Positions 60,616 to 64,000 of a DNA stretch of 64,000 nucleotides are shown one piece after another. Made by a program: the position numbers and the translations under genes. The notes under the pieces were generated by a model. That model made no database searches and had not been told where the DNA came from. It saw nothing but the letters and a program-made list of their open reading frames with translations. Numbering within the stretch: the stretch's first letter is position 1; each line of letters starts with the position of its first letter. This DNA comes from Actinoplanes cyaneus (lineage in GTDB: Bacteria > Actinomycetota > Actinomycetes > Mycobacteriales > Micromonosporaceae), in assembly GCF_016862095.1 (NCBI RefSeq), contig NZ_BOMH01000030.1:34920-98919 (forward strand). Direction: 5' to 3'.

Positions 60616-61137
60616 TCACCGTTCCTGGACGGCGATGGGCGCGTTGTCGGCCAGCCGGTAGCCGAGCCCGTACACCGTCGTGATCAACTCCGGGTCGTCC
60701 AGCTTGGTGCGCAGCCGGCTCACGTGCACGTCCACGGTCCGATTGGTGGTGTGCCGGTGACCCCAGACATGGGTGAGCAACTGCGTCCGGCTGAACACCT
60801 GGCGCGGGTGCTGGGCCAGGAACAGCAGCAGGTCGTACTCCAACCGGCTGAGGTCTAGCCGCGCGCCGTCGCGCAGGGCGGTGCGCGCCCGCGGGTCCAG
60901 CACGATCTCACCGTCCTTGGTGTCGGCGGCAGCAGGCGCGCCGACCTCGACCGCGGCGCCGGCGCCGGCCGCGTCGACCAGCTCCCGCAGCGCGGCCAGC
61001 ACCCGGTCGCGACCGCCGGCGCCCCCGGCGATGCTGATCGTGACGGTGACCGGCGCCTCGTCCGTCAGGTCGGGCACCGGTCGCAGCTCGGGGCGAGGAT
61101 GGGTGGCGCGCGGATGGGCGATGGCGAGCGCGGACAT
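60616..61137 (-). CDS. Orphan OmpR-type winged-helix regulator
   Basis: A 173-residue protein from ATG 61137, with AAGGAG six bases upstream. The C-terminal about 95 residues form an OmpR/PhoB winged helix: LSRLEYDLLLFLAQHPRQVFSRTQLLTHVWGHRHTTNRTVDVHVSRLRTKL. The N-terminal about 75 residues lack the receiver-domain phosphoacceptor Asp, so it is not a normal response regulator. It may be controlled by protein contacts or abundance. A 7-base inverted repeat in its upstream region is a candidate operator. Confidence 0.9.
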   Translation of the reverse strand: MSALAIAHPRATHPRPELRPVPDLTDEAPVTVTISIAGGAGGRDRVLAALRELVDAAGAGAAVEVGAPAAADTKDGEIVLDPRARTALRDGARLDLSRLEYDLLLFLAQHPRQVFSRTQLLTHVWGHRHTTNRTVDVHVSRLRTKLDDPELITTVYGLGYRLADNAPIAVQER

Positions 61138-61196
61138 GTGCGACTCCTTCGACGGCGACTGCCACCGGGTCGGCGGCACGTGACAAGGATACAATT

Positions 61197-61213
61197 CCTA
61201 TCTGTTAGATAGG
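61197..61213. promoter_or_regulatory. Candidate operator upstream of the winged-helix gene
   Basis: The AT-rich palindrome CCTATCT-gtt-AGATAGG lies about 60 bases upstream of the winged-helix gene start, next to a possible minus-strand -10 (TATCCT at about 61185-61190). It contrasts with the GC-rich surroundings and could be an autoregulatory site. Confidence 0.5.
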
Positions 61214-61418
61214 CATACCGCATGGTAGTCACGCGCGCCACATCACACCAGGCCCAGCGGGGCCCCGACCGGCCCGTAGCGGCATCGACGACCGCCATTT
61301 GCCCACTTCGCCCATGCTCTTACTAGGATTTGGGATCACCGTTGACCAGATCCTGACGACCCCGCAGTGTGGGACAGGACCAGAAATTCTCAATTGGTGG
61401 ACATCTGAGGGGAAGCCG

Positions 61419-61901
61419 ATGACAGGAATCGTTGTGGTGTCCGGCAATCCACGCGCCGGGTCACGAACCTCGGCCCTGGCCATCGCGGTCGGGGAGGCGA
61501 TCGCCACCCGGCTCGGCGCGCCCGCGCCCACCGTGATCGAGGTCGGTGAGTTCGGCGCCGGGCTGCTCACCAAGGGCGACGAGCCGACCGCCGCCGCGGT
61601 GGCCGCGCTGAACGCCGCGGACCTGCTGGTCGTGGCCACCCCCACGTACAAGGGCAGCTACACCGGGGTGCTCAAGGTCCTGCTGGACCAGCTGCAGAAC
61701 CAGGCCCTCGCCGGCAAACGCGCCGTGCCGGTCGTCACCGCCGGCGTCGCGCCGCAGGCCACGGCCGCCGAGGCGCTGCTGCGCCAACTCCTTACCGAGC
61801 TCGGGGCGACAGTGATCCAGCCCGGGCTCCCGGTGGTCGAGGCGGACCTCCCGGAGACAGCGGCAATCGCCCAGAAGTACGCCGCCGCCGTCGACTGGTA
61901 A
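61419..61901 (+). CDS. NADPH-dependent FMN reductase (SsuE/MsuE-like)
   Basis: A 160-residue flavodoxin-fold reductase: MTGIVVVSGNPRAGSRTSALA binds the FMN phosphate, and ATPTYKGSYTGVLKVLLDQL is the conserved second segment. It supplies reduced FMN to monooxygenases. ATG 61419 follows GAGGGGAAG; the frame extends further back to 61299 without support. No sulfonate monooxygenase partner is adjacent. Its last codons are duplicated directly after the stop. Confidence 0.92.
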   Translation: MTGIVVVSGNPRAGSRTSALAIAVGEAIATRLGAPAPTVIEVGEFGAGLLTKGDEPTAAAVAALNAADLLVVATPTYKGSYTGVLKVLLDQLQNQALAGKRAVPVVTAGVAPQATAAEALLRQLLTELGATVIQPGLPVVEADLPETAAIAQKYAAAVDW

Positions 61902-61929
61902 CGCCTTTTCGGCTGGTAACGCCTTTCGG
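61895..61929 (+). repeat. 18-base tandem duplication of the reductase 3' end
   Basis: CTGGTAACGCCTTTTCGG (61895-61912), which contains the stop codon of the FMN reductase, is followed directly by CTGGTAACGCCTTTCGG (61913-61929), one T shorter. Confidence 0.9.
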
Positions 61930-61936
61930 TACGTGT

Positions 61937-61973
61937 GACCGCCGCCGCCCGTTCGCTCCGGGAGGCGGCGGTC
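61937..61973. terminator. Hairpin terminator between reductase and subtilase
   Basis: GACCGCCGCC (61937-61946) pairs with GGCGGCGGTC (61964-61973), between the convergent stops of the FMN reductase and the subtilase. Confidence 0.75.
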
Positions 61974-61981
61974 GCATCCGG

Positions 61982-62050
61982 CTCACTCCTGCTCGTACGC
62001 CGGGTCGATCCTTCTTACCGCCTCACTCCTGCTCGTAAGCCGGGTCGATC
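61982..62050 (-). repeat. 40-base-period duplication of the subtilase 3' end
   Basis: Bases 61982-62010 repeat 62022-62050 with one mismatch. Each copy encodes IDPAYEQE followed by TGA on the minus strand. The inner copy is the gene's C-terminus; the outer lies beyond the stop. Confidence 0.9.
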
Positions 62051-63822
62051 GTCATCGTGAACTCCTGGGAGGCCGCGCCGCCCCACGCGTCGGTGAAGGT
62101 GACCGTGAAGGTCGTCGTCTCTCCCTCGAGCGCTCCCGGGACTCCGCCGATCACGCCGGTGGCCGGGTCCAGCATCAGCCCGGCCGGCAGGGCGCCGGAG
62201 GTCACCGCCCACGTGCCGGTCCGCTCGTCCAGTGTGGTCAACTGCGCCTCGTAGGCCACCTCCGCCAGCCCCGCCGGCAGCGCCGTGTCGTCGATCACCG
62301 GAGCGTCCGCCACGACCGGGATCACGATCGTCCGGGTGACCGCCTGCGGCACGTAGTCGGTGAACCGCACGGTCACCGAGTAGTTCCCGGGCGCGGACGG
62401 GGTCCCGCTGATCACTCCGGACCCGTTCAGCTTCAGGCCCGGCGGCATGCTGCCCGACGCGACCGACCAGGTCCCGGCGCGTCCCACCGTCAGATTCACC
62501 CTTCCGCCGTACGGCGTACCGACCGTGCCCGTAGCCGCGCGAGCAGTCGCGATGACCGGCTTCGCGGGCGGCGCCGGGACGAAGAGCAACCGGTTCGGTG
62601 ACCCCTTGCGGTCGGCGACCTTGCCGGTGGTGGCGTTCGCCAGGAGCCGCGCGGCCACCTGCGCCGGGCTCAGCGACGGGCTCGCGTCCAGGATCAGCGC
62701 CGCCGCGCCCGCCACGTGCGGGGAAGCCATCGACGTGCCGCTGTAGACGGCCGTCGCCGTGTTCCCGTTCGACACCGACGAGCGGATGTTCACGCCCGGC
62801 GCGAAGATGTCGACCGCGCCGCCGTAGTTGGAGAAGTAGGCCCGTCGATCCCGGCCGTCGGTCGCACCCACGGTGATCGCCGCGGCCACGTCCGCCGGGC
62901 TGCTCGACGTCGCGCTCGTGTTCTCGTTTCCGGCCGCCACCACGTACGTCACGCCGGACGCGATCGACTCCTCCACCGCGAAGTCCAGGGACGGGCTGAG
63001 GCCGCCGCCCAGGCTCATGTTCGCCACGGCCGGCCGGACCGCGTTCTCGGTCACCCAGTCCACACCGTCGATCACGTCGGACAGGTAGCCACCGCCGTCG
63101 CAGTCCAGCACCCGGACCGCGACCAGCCGCACCTTCTTGGCAACCCCGTAGTGCGTGCCGCCGATGGTGCCGGCCACGTGCGTACCGTGGCCGTTGCAGT
63201 CGGAGGCGTTGCTGTCGCCGTCCGCGAAGTCGTAACCGTACGTCGCCCGGCCACCGAACTCCTGGTGCGAGATCCGGATGCCGGTGTCGATCACGTACGC
63301 GTGCACCGCGGAACCGTCGTCGGTCGGCGTGAATGCCCCGGACACCTTCGTGGCGCGCTGATCGATCCGGTCCAGCCCCCAGGCCGGGTTCTTCTGCGTA
63401 CCCGCAATCCGTACCAGCCGGTCCTCACCTCGCGCCGGGCTCCCCTGCGTATCCGCGACCCGCGCCGGCCGGTCCCGGCTCCATGCCTGGTTTCCCTCCA
63501 TGCCCGCGATCCGCACCCGCCGGTCCTGCTCCACCGAGCGCACCGACGGTTCCGCCGCCAGCCGGCGGGCCTCGGCCGCGGTCAGCTGCGCCGCGTACCC
63601 GGGGATCGTGTGGAAGCTGCGCAGCACCCTGCCGGTGCCGAGGCTGTGCACGGCCGGGGTTGTTCCGCGGTGCTTCATCGTCACGATGTACCGCCCGGGC
63701 ACGGCGCCGGGCGCGTCGGCCCCGATGACGTTCCCTGCGGCGAACGCGGGGGCAGGCGCTGCCAGAGCAGCCGAGGCGGCTACCGCCGAGGTCAGGAACG
63801 CACCGAGGGTCCACTTACGCAT
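62023..63822 (-). CDS. Secreted subtilisin-like protease (S8) with two Ig-like domains
   Basis: A 599-residue secreted subtilase. Signal peptide MRKWTLGAFLTSAVAASAAL... is followed by an I9-type propeptide (RYIVTMKHRG...SVRSVEQD). The catalytic residues are in AYVIDTGIR (Asp), NGHGTHVAGT (His), AAGNENTSA (oxyanion Asn) and SGTSMASPHVAG (Ser). The C-terminal about 190 residues carry two He_PIG/Ig-like repeats (PPGLKLNGSGVISGTPSAPG, PAGLMLDPATGVIGGVPG). Unusually, a 17-residue segment before the catalytic core is present three times (residues 100-150). Confidence 0.95.
   Translation of the reverse strand: MRKWTLGAFLTSAVAASAALAAPAPAFAAGNVIGADAPGAVPGRYIVTMKHRGTTPAVHSLGTGRVLRSFHTIPGYAAQLTAAEARRLAAEPSVRSVEQDRRVRIAGMEGNQAWSRDRPARVADTQGSPARGEDRLVRIAGTQKNPAWGLDRIDQRATKVSGAFTPTDDGSAVHAYVIDTGIRISHQEFGGRATYGYDFADGDSNASDCNGHGTHVAGTIGGTHYGVAKKVRLVAVRVLDCDGGGYLSDVIDGVDWVTENAVRPAVANMSLGGGLSPSLDFAVEESIASGVTYVVAAGNENTSATSSSPADVAAAITVGATDGRDRRAYFSNYGGAVDIFAPGVNIRSSVSNGNTATAVYSGTSMASPHVAGAAALILDASPSLSPAQVAARLLANATTGKVADRKGSPNRLLFVPAPPAKPVIATARAATGTVGTPYGGRVNLTVGRAGTWSVASGSMPPGLKLNGSGVISGTPSAPGNYSVTVRFTDYVPQAVTRTIVIPVVADAPVIDDTALPAGLAEVAYEAQLTTLDERTGTWAVTSGALPAGLMLDPATGVIGGVPGALEGETTTFTVTFTDAWGGAASQEFTMTIDPAYEQE
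63373..63525 (-). repeat. Three in-frame 51-base repeats in the subtilase
   Basis: The units DRRVRIAGMEGNQAWSR, DRPARVADTQGSPARGE and DRLVRIAGTQKNPAWGL follow each other directly. The last matches the usual subtilase linker that precedes LDRIDQR, so the first two are extra copies. Confidence 0.9.
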
Positions 63823-63880
63823 GCCGCGTTGATCGACCGCGGACCCGACCCCTTGAGCACCGAACCCGTCCTACCCCCAG

Positions 63881-64000
63881 CCCGCACCAACTCCGCGCCG
63901 CTAAGTCCCCCGAAAGCCGCCCGGCCGCCCGCACCAGCCTCGCTACCCGGTCCCCTGAAAGCCGGCGACCGGCCCAGCCCGCACCGGCTTCGCTGCCCGG
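63881..64000. repeat. Imperfect tandem repeats of about 47-50 bases at the right edge
   Basis: Units start at 63881, 63928 and 63978 with CCCGCACC, and share GAAAGCCG and CCCGG blocks. The third copy is cut by the window edge. They lie upstream of the subtilase in otherwise noncoding DNA; 63823-63880 shows nothing else. Confidence 0.7.

Noticed and set aside
63881..64000. Possible CRISPR array at the right edge
   Set aside because: The copies are imperfect, contiguous and differ throughout, with no constant repeat/unique spacer alternation and no cas genes nearby.

Overview
The window is a GC-rich actinobacterial chromosome segment. GTG starts are frequent, and there is an SsgA-family sporulation regulator, a tRNA-Val, several large secreted proteases and SCO252x-family genes. 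Together these suggest a sporulating member of the Micromonosporaceae, probably Actinoplanes or a close relative; the genus is an inference from gene content.

Layout. 1-4409 (minus) is a tight operon of the SCO2524, SCO2523, SCO2522 and SCO2521 families, cut by the left edge. 4714-16614 is the most unusual block. It holds a plus-strand NACHT protein with a metallophosphoesterase-like N-terminus, pentapeptide repeats and 14 WD40 repeats. Tail to tail with it is a minus-strand operon encoding a small protein, a trypsin/VMAP protein, a MoxR ATPase and a vWA-phosphoesterase-like-NACHT fusion. This is a vWA-MoxR-VMAP type NTP-dependent conflict system merged with a pair of related STAND proteins. 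In both STAND proteins the phosphoesterase-like domain has lost several metal ligands. 16721-22804 holds a secreted S8-like protease with Glu in place of the usual His, a coiled-coil/membrane gene pair and a lipoprotein. 23072-27981 is a sugar locus: a GH63-like glycosidase, a divergent LacI regulator with two visible operators, and a secreted GH-A/ricin glycosidase.

28128-40449 is a mixed region: a hypothetical protein with 11-residue repeats, a coupled methyltransferase/membrane protein/nitroreductase operon, a small lipoprotein, a secreted beta-propeller protein, a SARP/NB-ARC regulator, a SnoaL-like protein, and a large NTPase with one membrane span and an extracellular ASH-like domain. 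40450-41082 holds a decayed ABC-transporter fragment and tRNA-Val(CAC). 41083-50768 carries a PGPGW membrane protein, an SsgA-family protein, AraC and Rrf2 regulators, a DUF4236 protein, two hypotheticals, a TPR-GGDEF protein, DinB and GNAT proteins, and an ammonium transporter. 50986-55280 (minus) is a lipid-phosphate operon (DAG kinase-like, YihY, double PAP2, EEP hydrolase). 55330-57172 (plus) is a coupled DUF1990/MBL/DedA operon. 57162-64000 carries a beta-lactamase-fold hydrolase, a repeat-rich coiled-coil protein, a streptogrisin-type protease, an orphan winged-helix regulator, an FMN reductase and a subtilase.

The conflict-system block is the best candidate for an undescribed variant: its parts belong to known families, but the paired degenerate phosphoesterase-NACHT arrangement is not one I recognise as described.
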